Positions 1 through 11,095 are shown, counted from the first letter of the stretch. The stretch is DNA of 64,000 nt from Epiperipatus broadwayi (GCA_028023455.1 JAQFVV010000013.1:1798001-1862000), one strand, 5' to 3'. Numbers and translations are program-made. Notes: a model not told the origin generated them from the sequence alone.

Positions 1-128
1 TGTGCATTATAATGATAAAAAGAATGTAATTATTTTATAATGCAATGTAGTTCTAAGCATCATGAATAATTAATTTTTTGTAAAAAGAGATAAATTGTGT
101 TAAATTGTTACATTTTTATTTACCATTT

Positions 129-403
129 GCCAAACTCTCTCTACTCACAACTTTGAAACCATCCACCTCAGATAAATACAATAATGATTATTACTAATTA
201 TTTTCTAAACAAGAGATTATCTCTAGCACAGATATAAACTTTAAACCTCACTGAAAGATTAATATATTTGATTTTTAATTTTAAACATATACACATATGG
301 AGTTACTCCTCTTTCTCATTTTCCATGTGTAATATCTTTATGGATATCTTAAACAACCTCCATACTTCCCCATTTTTTTAAAATTCATATAAATAAAGAT
401 ACA
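129..403 (-). repeat. dispersed repeat family A, copy 1
   Basis: This stretch is the reverse complement, with scattered mismatches, of 32948-33228. Both share the landmarks (T)GTATCTTTATTTATATGAATT, a CTAGAGAYAATCTC block and TAATAATCATTA followed by GTATTTATCT. It is a non-coding interspersed repeat of about 275 bp and I do not recognise its class. Its lower-strand start overlaps the left arm of the hairpin at 365-454. Confidence 0.75.
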
Positions 404-454
404 ACTGTATTTTATTGTATCTTTATTTATATGAATTGAAAAAGAATGGGGAAG
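365..454. repeat. near-perfect 90-bp hairpin
   Basis: The arms at 365-403 and 416-454 are inverted complements with only a few mismatches around a 12-bp loop. The outer ends are CTTCCCCATT and AATGGGGAAG. The left arm is the end of repeat family A, so the hairpin is probably two inverted copies of that repeat end. Confidence 0.8.
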
Positions 455-1256
455 TCTGGATATTGTGTTACTAAGTTGGCAAGGAATGGCAAATTACTCC
501 TATCAATAATAATAACATTACAATTGATTGTGATATCCTGTTACCTAGACAACAATATTTGCCTTCAGGAAAATATCCATCTTTCAAAATAAATCTGCTG
601 CATATATCTTCGCATGTTTGTGAATCAAAATTGAAATTGTGGCCATTTTAACAAGTGATTTATTGCAAACCAATTCAAATAAAAGATTTCATTTATAACA
701 TTTGATATTTTCTATTCACTTTTTTTTTGTGTGGCATAAAAGAGACTTTTATTTCTTAAAACAAATGAAAAAAATATTCACCAATTTAAAAAGTTGAAGA
801 AAGAATGACAAATAGATCACAAACACTTTAATTTATCATAGAACAAATTTATCAAAAATTCTTCAACTTCAAGTTTTTAACTATCAAAGAAAATTTGTAA
901 TTAAAAAGTTAAAAGGATACATTAAATCAATAAAATTGATTATGTAAAATCATTTTTTTCATAAAATAATTTTCAATTTAAATTCTCATTTTTAATTGTA
1001 TATATAGTCATTTATTCTCTGAGCAAAGACAGCTTAGATGGGTGGCATAGCGATCGTGAAGCAAAGTAAGGCAATGTGTATAGGCTTCTGGGTCTTGGGA
1101 GCTCTTATTTTATATATATATTCAAAAAATATTAAGATATAAATTCTAAATATTAAAAAAGGCCTTTTTCAGAATTTGCATAAGAGCACAAAAATTCTAA
1201 TTACATTCTTATTATTAAATATTCATATAATTATTCATATGATGAGAAATCTTTCA
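455..1256. other. AT-rich intergenic DNA, nothing recognised
   Basis: No coding frame, RNA or repeat structure is recognised beyond homopolymer A/T runs. Confidence 0.5.
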
Positions 1257-1404
1257 CTCTAATGCTATATAGTATATGCTTGAATAATCTGTGATTTCCA
1301 AAAAAATATACAATCCCTATCTTTATTTAAATACTAAGGATAGGGATTTTTATATATATCTGGTAATCACTAATTATTCAAGCATACACTAGATGGCACT
1401 AGAG
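1257..1404. mobile_element. 148-bp foldback element (MITE-like), family M
   Basis: The left arm (1257-1300) and right arm (about 1362-1404) are inverted complements. An inner pair, CAATCCCTATC and GATAGGGATT, extends the stem to 1311-1349. The outer end reads CACTAGATGGCACTAGAG. The same end sequence and the internal AAGGATAGGGATTTTA block recur at 8585-9042, so this is a dispersed short inverted-repeat element without coding capacity. The end also resembles a CTCF core motif. Confidence 0.7.
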
Positions 1405-1468
1405 AGGAGAGTTGGTCTTGAGTTTAGTGCTTTGTTGATATAATTATTAATTATATCAAACATTCACT

Positions 1469-1687
1469 TTGTGGGAGACTACAAAATATTCAAATGGTTT
1501 TATTGATCAAAAGTTTATAAGAAGTTCAAGGACCAATAGTACCAACCCTGAAATTGATCCTAGGGCCCTACATTCCAGTCTGACACTCCACTATAATCAT
1601 ATAATGGATCATCTATCAATAAACTTCCAGAAGAACAACTATATTTTGGAATGCACTTTAATTGGAAATGTTCATGGACAACCTTAA
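1469..1687 (+). other. 72-codon open frame, not supported as a gene
   Basis: This is the longest frame between the foldback at 1257 and the triplet tract at 1738. It has no recognisable domain, no repeat partner in the window and no obvious splice context. It is listed only to say what the interval holds; a chance frame is most likely. Confidence 0.15.
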
Positions 1688-1737
1688 GTTTACTCATTTC
1701 ATAGGCAAAATTCTGAAAAAAGTTGAAATTATTTGAA

Positions 1738-2152
1738 TATTATTATTTTTATTATTATCACTGCCATTACTGTTGCCATTATTATTATTATCAAAGTTGT
1801 TTAATTATTATTATCATTATTGTTGCTACTATTTTATTATTATCATTATTATTTTTATTGTTATTATTATTGATATTATCATTATAGTTGTTATTATTAT
1901 CAATGTTCTTGATATTATTATTGTCAATGCTGCTGCTATTATTTTTGTGTCACAATACTTATCATTGTTGTTGCCATTATTATTATTATTATTATTATTA
2001 TTGTGTTATTATAATTACCATTGTTGCTGTTATTATTATGATGAAAATTATCATTGTCACTGCTGTTTTTATTATTATTATCATCATCGTTGCTATGATT
2101 ATTATCCCTGTTGTAACTGCTGTTATTATTGTATATATATATATATATATAT
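1738..2152 (+). repeat. cryptic (ATT)n/(TTG)n triplet tract ending in (TA)n
   Basis: About 400 bp is built from ATT, TTA, TTG and ATC triplets with constant drift and ends in a TA run at 2132-2151. Because the period is three, all frames stay open on both strands and give artificial Ile/Tyr/Cys/Asn-rich peptides. These are not genes. Confidence 0.9.
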
Positions 2153-2230
2153 AAAGGACAATATAATTTTGAATGTCCTAAATTAGTTCTATGTTGCAAT
2201 TATTAATAGTATTTATTTTTATGTATTCCT

Positions 2231-2440
2231 TATCTCATATACGCTTTAATGCAAAAAAAATAAATAATAAAAATTCTTTTAAAGATTGCTGGGCAGCCGA
2301 AACTGTCAGAAAAATGAAGAAGTTTTATTAATTTTTTTTTTGCATTAAAGTGTATATGAGAGGAGTTATTATAATGAATATATATAAATATATGAAGAAA
2401 TGCAAAGAAAGTAAAAGAGAAGAATAAGAGTATATACTAT
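2231..2440 (+). mobile_element. foldback element, family E copy 1
   Basis: The inverted arms TCTCATATACGCTTTAATGC (2232 onward) and GCATTAAAGTGTATATGAGA (2342-2361) enclose AAGATTGCTGGGCAGCC-GAAACTGTC. The flank to about 2440 matches the flank of the copy at 46449-46740, with the same GAAGAATAAGAGTATATACT end. The internal block is a decayed hammerhead-like 3' half (GAAACTGTC); the CTGANGA box has been lost in this copy. Confidence 0.7.
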
Positions 2441-3324
2441 TTATTTTTGTCAGCAATAAAAGGTAAGCAGTTCAAATCTCAAATAGTTAGTAAGTTTAAG
2501 AGACAACAACATCTGAAATGCTTGTTTACAATTTGTTAACAAAGTCTTAATTATTTATCTTGGTAATTTATATAATTTTGATCATTGTAGCATATTGTTT
2601 TTTGAGAGATCTGTACTCTTAAGTATTTTTAATAGCTACATCATATCTTTATTTATAGAATAGCATTTATGTATAACTTATCATTCCTAATAGGCAGACA
2701 GCAGAACAACCCATTTCTCTAACTGAAAGAATCAATCAAAAATCTTTATTATTTACCATGATTAACATACCTGATTCTCATCCAAAAGGGCTGGATTAGG
2801 AAAAGGGTGATGTTTTTGTCCTAAATAGTTTAGCACAGGGTAGAGTGAATGTGAAATCCTAAGATCAATTCTGATGAAGTCATACAAATATTTTAATAAA
2901 GTATCATATTTAAACAAAGTCAAACATTATAGGAGATAACTTAAAGATGTAAAAAAAAATAATGATTGAATAAGTCTCTATACATTGAAAGTGAGTATTT
3001 GCTGAGCGGTATAATTATAGTGGGAAAAAGATGGATTCAAATGCTAAAAACTTCTGGGACAAGGTTCAATCTGGTTCTCAAATGTTACATGATTTTCTGA
3101 AGATATTAAACAACCATTTATTTTATTTTATAAAATATTCTCTTGAAAAATTGAAACTATTTAGTTTAATAGAAGTTATTGCAATCTTAGAATAAAATAT
3201 TAATATCATATATTTGATATACAACTTTAAATTATTTTTTAAAGATTGAATATATCTACATTTTATTAATACAATTCTTTGCAACACCATAATCTTTTAA
3301 CTTTTTTTAAAGGGCTCTAATTTA
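2441..3324. other. AT-rich intergenic DNA, nothing recognised
   Basis: No support for genes or structured repeats was found. Confidence 0.5.
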
Positions 3325-3495
3325 TTGTTGTTGTTGTTGTAGTAGTAGTAGTAGCAGTAGCAGAAGTAGTAGTAGCAGTAGCAGTAGTAGTCACAGTGGT
3401 AGTCATAGTGATAGTGGTAGTAGTAGTAGTAGTGATAGTAGTAGTGGTAGGGGTGGTAATGGTGGTGGCAGCAGCGGTGGCAATAATAATAATAA
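3325..3495. repeat. compound triplet microsatellite (TTG/TAG/CAG/GTG/AAT)
   Basis: About 170 bp in strict triplet register passes from TTG through TAG, CAG and GTG variants to AAT. The open frames on the lower strand (His/Tyr-rich and Thr-rich) follow from the triplet register and are not genes. Confidence 0.9.
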
Positions 3496-3719
3496 ACAGA
3501 CATTTATAAATGAGTATGGCCCATTCCAATTCAGAAAAAGTAAAGAAAAAAAATGAGAGAAAGAGAAAAATTTACTCTAGAAATGAATTTGCAATTACTA
3601 TACAAATAAACCAGTGAATTACAAATACATCCATATATAGAACATGCTGTTCTATTTTTTTGTTTACTTGATATTCCTACACTATTGTTTATCTTTCTAA
3701 AGAACTTCGTCACCAAGTT

Positions 3720-5340
3720 AATTGTAGCTCTTTAATGGATTCTAATCATTACCATAGCTTCCCAATGGAAACAATTGACATTGCACTTCTTTAGAATGTC
3801 TTTGAAATAATTCTTATAATGTAAATGAGTCTACTTTTCCCATCAGAGTCATGCTCTAGTTCACCATAAAAAGCATTGTCAGGAGGTCTTCCATTATTTG
3901 TTTTACAAGATCCAGTCCAATGAAAATGGTGATTTTATAATAGTGGACTCAATAATATAACATCAGCAAGGTGGAAAAAAATATATTGAATGGTTTTATG
4001 ATCTCACCAGTGTATTTTTAAACTAGATAAAACTTTTTAATGGCTTTATCTTATGCTGGTAGGATGTCCATGTTTCACATCCATACAATAAATTAGATAA
4101 AATAATAGCTCTATATAAGCAAAATTAGTTTTAATAGTTATTTCCCTGTGATGAACTATACTATCTTTTAATATGTTAAAAGCAATAGCATATTGGACTC
4201 TGTGTTATATCTTAACAACTAAATCCACTTTTTTACTTATAAAACTACCAAGATATTTTAACCAATTTACATTCTGAAGACAACAATTCAACTTAAAATT
4301 ACTGAGGAATTTTCTTCCATCACTGATTGATAAAGAATTTGCTTTTTTTGAACACTAATTACACTAATAATATTCTGTAAATTACCTTTTGAACTGGCAG
4401 AAATAGCACAACCATGTGAATACTGTAAACCCAAAATTTAAGAAGAAAAGGTTCTTGTTTTGATTTTTAATCAATTCAAATTACAAATTCCATTATCAAA
4501 CCTGCAGCATATCTGATACCTATTTTGATTAAGACACCTATAAAAATTTTCAAAGACTACTGACATAAAATTGAAAACAGTGTTAGAGCAAGGAAATATC
4601 ATTGTTTAATAACAGTTTTCATTTTAAATATCTCAGGATTTACATCTGAATAAAATGCTTTCTCTCATTCTATGATGTGGAAGCTGTATAATATGAATAA
4701 CTTTTGGTATACTATCAACTAATTTCAAACAATGATCATAGATCTACCATATTAAGTGAGTTAAATGTCTTCACCAAATCAATAAACATAATATATACAT
4801 CACTCATTTGTACCTAACACTTTTCTCCTAATTGCCTGGTAATAAAAACCATGTTTATCATTTCTAGAGGCTTTAAAATCACATTATGTCTCTGGTAGCC
4901 ATTCATCTGTAATGGGGAGTAACCTATTTAACAAAATTCTTGAAAATATCTTTGTTGTAATGGATAATAATGATCTTTCATGATAATTACTGGAATCTTG
5001 TCTATTCTCTTTCTATTCAAAAATTGGAATGAAAGCATCCTTAAAATTCCATAGTACAATTTCATGGGTCCATATATTACTAAAATTTGGAAGTTAACAT
5101 GTCATCACCATATTTTAAATTTTGTCCAGGTATTTTATCAAGACACACAGCCTTTCTATTATCAAGAATACAAAGTGCTGTTTTGAATTTAGTAAAGCTG
5201 TATATCTTAGTCAAATGTACACAAATTAAATTATCATTACTTTTATTAAAGAGAAAATACATAAGGATATTTGAAATAAAACATGATGTGCCTGGACCAT
5301 TTAAAATGAATGGTTTAGGTGAACTGCATTAGGAAGGCAG
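3720..5340 (-). pseudogene. decayed non-LTR retrotransposon (LINE family 2), ORF2 fragment
   Basis: On the lower strand, reading from high to low coordinates, conceptual translation meets ordered ORF2 landmarks. A linker resembling KAxGxDxIPxxxLKYG lies at about 5085-5185 (NRKAVCLDKIPGQNLKYG). A reverse-transcriptase block like FIDLxKAFD lies at about 4755-4795 (FIDLVKTFN). The C-terminal block LYGCETWTSYQ lies at about 4050-4100. Many stops and frameshifts break it, so it is dead. The region 3780-3920 resembles the post-RT tail of this LINE type (TTCACCATARAA and AGGAGGTCTTCC). The same family appears at 12835-14000, 30760-32740 and 36580-37105. The clade was not determined. Confidence 0.75.
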
Positions 5341-6285
5341 GTTTACATTTTTCTGATATCTGTGAAATTGATTTCTCTTTAGCAAAAAAATACTTGTAAA
5401 TTTAATTTAATGTTAATACTATAGATTAAGTATCCCTAAATCTTTTTGGTTAAAAAATCAGAAGTACCTTCAGTTAGATATAACTAAGATTATTAAAATA
5501 ACTAATTTATGATCCAGTGTAAATTTATATAGATGACTAACAAGCTATCTTGAGCTAAAAAATTTAAGATATTGAAATTTATGTTTTTAGTTTAAATAAT
5601 ATAGAATCAGTAATGATGGTTTCCAGATGAATATGTAAAGATGAGTAACCATCAGAAAGCAGTCTAGGCTAATATTATCAATGCAACATGGTAACCACAG
5701 ATTACTCATGCTTACATAGTTGGATTTAGAACAGAGAGAATTACTGATGTATTAAAGCAGATTATTTTTTAGATTTTATATGTATAATGAATTTTAAAAA
5801 AATTGTCATGTAGCTGAAAGATGAAAAATAGAGATGTTTTTTAAATTGAATTATCACGATTTGTAATGGACAATTTTATAGCATGAAATACCAAAGATTT
5901 AGAATAGCGATCTAAAAGTAATTAAATACATAGAAACCAAAAATTTAATTTATATGCAAAATAAAAAAGATGACATTCAAAGTAATTTGCATAATAACAC
6001 ATCTTTGCATATTATTATATCATATTTATATATTAGAAGAAGCATTGCTATTGGAAAGTCATTTATATGCATAATGATGTCATCGACTAATTCAACCAAT
6101 ACCAATTGTTTTTTTTTTTAAAAGTATTTTAAACTTTTCAGAATATCAATAAAATGGAAATTTGGTTCTATTTTAAAATTTCTTTTAAGGGATTCATACA
6201 TATTTACTTTTTATTAAGCATCAAATACCATAACATTATTTATTTCAAAATAAATAGTATCTACTCTCATTGTCGTAGATTCTTA
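5341..6285. other. AT-rich DNA, nothing recognised
   Basis: No gene or repeat structure is supported before the minisatellite that begins at 6286. Confidence 0.45.
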
Positions 6286-6770
6286 TGATAAACTGAACAC
6301 TCCACTCATTTTAACTGGAACAATATTGTGGCTACTTATGATAAACATAATACTGAGTGGATTATCACTGGAGTACTATTCTGAATATTTGTGATAAATA
6401 GAATATTTGATGTACTTTATCTAGAACAGAATTATGAATGCTTATCATAGAACAGTGGGTGGTTTTCATCTAGAACAGTCCTGTGAACAAATATGATAAA
6501 TAGAATATTTAACAGATTTGAGTTGAAATAATATTGTAATACAATAATGGGTGGATTTTAACAAGAATAGTGATTTGGAAGTTTTTGAAAAACAAAATAC
6601 AGATGGATTTTAAATGACACAGCATTATGGATGCTTCTGATAATCAAATATGAAATGGATTTTAGCTTGAGCAATACCACAGATATTTACAATAAATAAA
6701 GCACTGGATGGCAATTAACTGGATTCCTATTGGTGAATTTTAACTGGAATATAATTGTGGATCCTGAAGG
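6286..6770 (+). repeat. degenerate 53-bp minisatellite, about nine units
   Basis: Units begin with TGATAAA-like words at 6286, 6339, 6392, 6445, 6494, about 6547, 6586, 6639 and about 6690. Most spacings are 52-53 bp. A consensus unit contains TGATAAAYAGAATA, then GGTGGATTTTAACTGGA, then ACARTATTGTGGATGCTTA. Divergence between units is high, so the array is old. Confidence 0.75.
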
Positions 6771-6835
6771 TTCATGATGATTGTATATACATGGAAAATT
6801 TCTGTATTATTTATATGCATATGTTGAAAACTCTT

Positions 6836-6920
6836 TGGCAGGATGGCTCAGTTGGTTAGAGGGTTATTTTAAATTTGAATATTCAAGAATCTAAGGAACT
6901 AAGTTCGATTCCCATGTCAG
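6836..6920 (+). repeat. tRNA-derived repeat head with A and B boxes
   Basis: TGGCTCAGTTGGTTAGAG fits the pol III A-box region of a tRNA, and AGTTCGATTCC (6902-6912) fits a B box. The spacing is too long for a plain tRNA because of an AT-rich insert in the anticodon arm. I read it as a decayed tRNA pseudogene or SINE head, not a working tRNA. Confidence 0.45.
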
Positions 6921-7578
6921 TACTATCACTGGTCAGGTCAGAAACACTCAAGGAAAAGAGAATAATATCATTTGAAATTTTGTGCATATATTAACCTATG
7001 TGCTATTATTAACAGTTGAATGTAATTGGAAAATTGAAATAGAGTTAAACTTTTCTAAAAACATTCAGTACTTAATATTAAATTATAGAAATAGTTCAAC
7101 ATATAAATATAAGTTTTAAATTGCGCTTTACGCAAAAAAGAATTATAAGACTTAGCGCTTTCGGGGAACTTAGGTCTCCATATTCATAGCCTATCTTGGG
7201 AGTGTCGGCTTAAATTAAGATTTTAAGTAAATCTTGGCAGTAATTTATGTAAAATTTATTCAAATTTTCTTTCATATAGACCATTTTCTGGAGATCGCAA
7301 AGCACGTAACTAATTGTGTTTAAGATAAACAGAACATCGGACAGGTTTTAGTTGGAAGAGTACTGTCTATCGACCTATGTGAGTATTGCAGTCATATTAA
7401 TAAATGATATTCTTACTTTTTTTAAAAAATAAGATTTAGTATTAATATTTTAATTAAATCCACATTTAGACAGCTTTTAAAATATATATAATCTTAAGCA
7501 TTCTCTTTTTTTAAATTAACGTCGACTAGAAAAAGTGTTTGTACATTTTTCATTCCAATCTATTTAAAATAAGTTTAT

Positions 7579-7852
7579 ATATAGGGTATATGAGCACAGA
7601 CTTTCACACGACCCACCACTCTCCACTCTACTAATAACATGTAGAGATAATAGTCTGGACCAACTGATGATTGCTGGTTTAGCATGAAATACGTATATTG
7701 GTGATTATTTATCTTTTCAACATATATGAGTTTAGGTGTATCAGTGTTATTAGATAGAGTGGAGAGTGGTGGGTCGTGTGAAAGTCTGTGCTCATATACC
7801 CTATATACTACATATATAGACACAGGTATGTAATAAGCCTGTGTTTCAGTTA
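7579..7852 (+). mobile_element. hammerhead-bearing foldback retroelement, family B copy 1
   Basis: Arms of about 60 bp (7579-7638 and 7745-7805) start ATATAGGGTATATGAGCAC and are almost perfect inverted complements. The loop carries a hammerhead motif on the plus strand. A one-sided tail (7806-7852) ends GCCTGTGTTTCAG. The flanks TTAAAATAAGTTTAT (7564-7578) and TTAAAATCAGTTTAT (7853-7867) match at 14 of 15 positions, as expected of a target-site duplication. There is no coding capacity. A Penelope-like terminal repeat or a retrozyme derivative fits best. Confidence 0.8.
7659..7702 (+). ncRNA. hammerhead ribozyme (type I fold), family B
   Basis: The fold can be read base by base. Stem I is ACCAA (7659-7663) with TTGGT (7698-7702). 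The core is CTGATGA (7664-7670). Stem II is TGCT (7672-7675) with AGCA (7681-7684) around loop GGTTT, with a U-U mismatch next to the core. GAA follows at 7686-7688. Stem III is ATAC (7689-7692) with GTAT (7693-7696) and no loop, then A7697 as the cleavage-site nucleotide. Invariant core bases C3, U4, G5, A6, G8, A9, G12, A13 and A14 are all present. A zero-loop stem III suggests weak monomer activity or pairing between two copies, as known for Penelope-type hammerheads. Activity is inferred, not shown. Confidence 0.75.
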
Positions 7853-7855
7853 TTA

Positions 7856-8584
7856 AAATCAGTTTATGGAATGTAAGGTACCCGGATCGAAAGAAGTTCT
7901 AGCATTTCCAGTTTCGAACTTTCCGTTTTCTATTTATTATTTTTAATAAATATAAAACAAGTGGATTGTGGGGATTTATATCGCTTACGTATATGACGTT
8001 TTAGTGAGAAATGTATATTACCATAAAGTATTATAAAAAAATCCAATATTTGCCTTATTTTTAAAAAAAAAGTAAAATAAAGATATTTTAAAAGAAAAAA
8101 AGTATTTAATGACTGAATGTAATTAAACAGATACAATAAAAGTTGTAATAAATCATTCTTTTTACAAGAAGTTACTCCTTAGTGAAACATAAAACGAAAC
8201 TACTAGTAGATTTAAGTATAGTTGGGAATATTTGATAAAACAAAATCATTAATTCGGAAGATAAAGTGCAGATATTCATCGTTACAAGTTCTATTTTCTT
8301 ATGGCCACAAGTTTTCTCCAATGACCACACACAATTATAGCAGAAACGCTTTACGATTCAGCTGTGCTCATTAAAAATGCAGATGTATTTAAAATTTACA
8401 TTTTAATTTGCAGCTTCAGAAAGTTGCCATTACTACTTACAAAGTAGTTAATAATCACTCTTCAGAGATCCCTCATCTCAAGTAATTTAAATAAACAACC
8501 TGGATAAATAATGTTATTTATTTTTAAAAACAAACAAACAAAAAACTTTTATTATTAAAAACGAAATAAGATAAGTTTTCCATT
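7856..8584. other. AT-rich DNA, nothing recognised
   Basis: No gene is supported. A 68-codon frame on the lower strand (7930-8136) is low-complexity Leu/Phe/Ile and looks like chance. Confidence 0.45.
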
Positions 8585-9042
8585 CTAGTGCCATCTAGCG
8601 TAAGCTTAAGTAAGCAATGATTACCAGACACATAAAATTCAAATTATTACAGTTTAATTGATGTGTCAAATGTGCGATCTTGCACCTTTGACACAAATCA
8701 AATCTCTAGACCAATGAATGACTAATAAAAATTATTAACATATAAAACCCCTATTTTTAGTATTTAAATCCTTATCTATAGATCAGTTTCTGATTTTTGT
8801 TTATATCATTGAGATCTGAGATTCAAATTGTTCAAGCAGGTTGCTTTCTGATTCAAAATCTTAGGTTTAATTGAAATTAAATATCATTGATGTTTGCATA
8901 TCTGCATTCCTTTTAACTCTGTATGTCAGGCATCGATAAAGGTTAAAACTGGAAACAGTTCTAAGAATGGGAATTTAAAATGCTAAGGATAGGGATTTTA
9001 TAAGCAACTGATTACTAAAACTTACACCAGATAAAACTAGAG
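8585..9042. mobile_element. longer foldback element, family M copy 2
   Basis: The left end CTAGTGCCATCTAGCGTAAG and the right end AAACTTACACCAGATAAAACTAG are inverted relatives of the ends of the 1257-1404 element. The block AAGGATAGGGATTTTA (8984-8999) matches that element's centre. The interior of about 350 bp is AT-rich and non-coding. Confidence 0.55.
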
Positions 9043-9460
9043 TGGAGAGCTGTTCTCTTGTTTTACATACTATTTAATTAAGATGAAATTAATGATTTTT
9101 TGTTATCAAAAGTGAAATGGTTTAGAAAATGAATTAAGATTTGTGTGATTTAGCACAGCAATTGATTGATGGATTGAAAAGCAAAGTCTCTGTTTTAAAA
9201 CTCACCCTGATGCTTCTGGTATTAAAATATCTCATACTCTTCTGAGTAATTAATCATTTAATTATATTATAATCGATTTATAAACAAGATTATATTTGAA
9301 ATAAATAAAGGTGCAAATAATGATGTAATATAATTAAATGTCATGAATTAATGTGTAATAATTTTAGAAGTTAAAAAAATCTAATGTTGTGCACAATGAA
9401 TTTGATTAACAATCTTGCCTTACATTATCGTCTAACAGACTCAAGTATATGAAAATGGGA

Positions 9461-10390
9461 ATCATCATCATCATCAATCCATTGCAGGATAAAGGTCTCT
9501 CCAAGTTCAATCCATTTTCTCCAATCTTTAGCTTTTCTTCTTCACATCACTCCTGCACACTTTCTTATTTCATCCATCCATCTAACATGTGGTCTCTTTC
9601 TGGGTCTTTTACAATCTCTTGGAATCTGGTTTAAGATTTCAACTGTTCATCTATTATCATCTCTTCTAGCAATATGTCCAGCCTAACTCCACTTCAATCT
9701 TTTAATTATTTCAATGAAGTCATTAACACCTGTTTGTTCTCTTACCCATACATTGCATTTTTGATCTCTTCTTGTTACTCCCAAAATGAATCTTTCCATA
9801 CTTCTTTGAGTGGTATAAAGTCTCTCTATTGCTCTTCTATTAAGTGTCCAAGTCTCAGATCCATAAGTAATAAACTGGTAAAACACATTTGTTAAAAACC
9901 CATACATTGCATTTTCGATCTCTTCTTGTTACTCCCAACATGCATCTCTCCATACTTTTTTGAGTGGTATAAAGTCTCTCTATTGCTCTTCTATTAAGTT
10001 GTCCAAGTCTCAGATCCATAAGTAATAAACTGGTAAAACACATTTGCTAAAAACCTTCCTTTTCAAACACATAGGCATATTTCCTTTTAGTATCAAGTTA
10101 TTTCTACCAAAAGTACTCCAACCAAGTTTAATTGTATGATTAATTTTATCCATTATGTTTCCATCTGTATTAATAATCTGACCAAGGTATTGGTAACTGT
10201 TAACTTCTTCTAACTCATCATAATCAATCTTTATTTTCATAATTTGAGAAAATCGATTAAACATTACTTTAGTCTTTTTAACATTCATCTTTAGTCCTAC
10301 TTTCATCTGATAACTCCTGCAACATTTCCTGCAGCTCTGAAGCATTATTTGCAAAAAAAAAAACTACATCATCTGCAAAATGGGAATATT
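9461..10390 (-). pseudogene. LINE family 1, 3' ORF2 fragment with internal duplication
   Basis: Translated on the lower strand, it opens with a reverse-transcriptase FADD motif (about 10360-10385). It continues through a segment matching KVGLKMNVKKTKVMFN (10230-10310) and a block like YGSETWTLNRRAIERL, then MERCMLGVTRRDRK, and ends with WSWAGHI-type sequence near the 3' end. A (TGATGA)n tail on the lower strand lies at 9461-9475. Stops and frameshifts are frequent. It is 5' truncated at the RT domain, as is usual for LINE copies. Relatives in the window are 17760-18200, 38580-38755 and 63175-64000. Confidence 0.85.
9744..10053 (-). repeat. 154-bp tandem duplication inside the LINE
   Basis: The block from 9744 to 9897 is repeated from 9898 to about 10053 with a few substitutions. 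Each copy starts ACCCATACATTGCATTTT and ends with the TAATAAACTGGTAAAACACATTTG segment region. It duplicates the ETWTLNRRAIERL...TRRD coding block and so breaks the reading frame. Confidence 0.85.
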
Positions 10391-10654
10391 TCTGATTATT
10401 TGTTCAGCTCTTATCAGGATGGCAAGTATAAGCAGTGCCATTTTAATGTGCTTAACATGATTAGATGATTATGTAAAATAAAATATTTAATTAAATTTAA
10501 TGTTGACAGTGCTAGGTGATTTCACTGATATCCAAAATTATTTAACAGTTAATGATGTAGTAAAAACTTTATCAGCATCAAATTTTGTCATTAGGCAGAC
10601 CCCAAGTAGTATTTCAGAATATTTTTTTAAAGTCTATTTTTTAAAAATAGGCAA

Positions 10655-11095
10655 AACTCTCTCCATACAGTAGTGCCACTCTAAGCAGGACAAAGTAATC
10701 AATGGATGTCAGAAGGCTTGTGCATAAAATCCCTATCTAGTGCCTACTCATCCAATATCCCCAAATTAGTTTCTGGCTTATGACCTTCGTCAGTGAGGAG
10801 CCTTGGATCTGAGAGCACTGCACCTAGATCTTAGGATCTAATGCAACCCTCCAGCACCCACCCTTTATCTCTACATAACTACTAAACTATGAGAATATTG
10901 AAAACACACAGATATTTTCAATCTAAGCTCAATAGTCATATAATCATATGGTCTGAATTCAGTTCAGGACCCATACATTTTGATGTCTTTGGCTCTTTTA
11001 CAACCATAGCCACCACCTTCCTATAAGGCAGGATTGGTATTAAACCTTAAAACATCATGTGATCATTAGCTTCCATGCTTGCTCATAACTGTTGC
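10655..11095 (-). mobile_element. family C element, copy 1
   Basis: It starts GGCAAAACTCTC...CAGTAGTGCCACTC, shared with copies at 16645, 41223, 42576, 48103 and 53889. On the lower strand it carries the family C hammerhead region (about 10771-10812). CTGACGA and GAAAC are kept, but the stem III and cleavage bases are changed (AATT in place of AGTC), so it is probably inactive. The distal part, including CATCATGTGATCATTAG and GCTTGCTCATAACTGTT near 11050-11095, matches the other long copy at 41223-42035. Confidence 0.75.

Noticed and set aside
1773-2199. Three overlapping open frames on both strands rich in Ile, Tyr, Cys and Asn
   Set aside because: They are forced by the triplet microsatellite; all frames stay open and the peptides are low complexity.
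3297-3529. His/Tyr-rich and Thr-rich lower-strand frames
   Set aside because: Same reason: they are translations of a compound triplet repeat.
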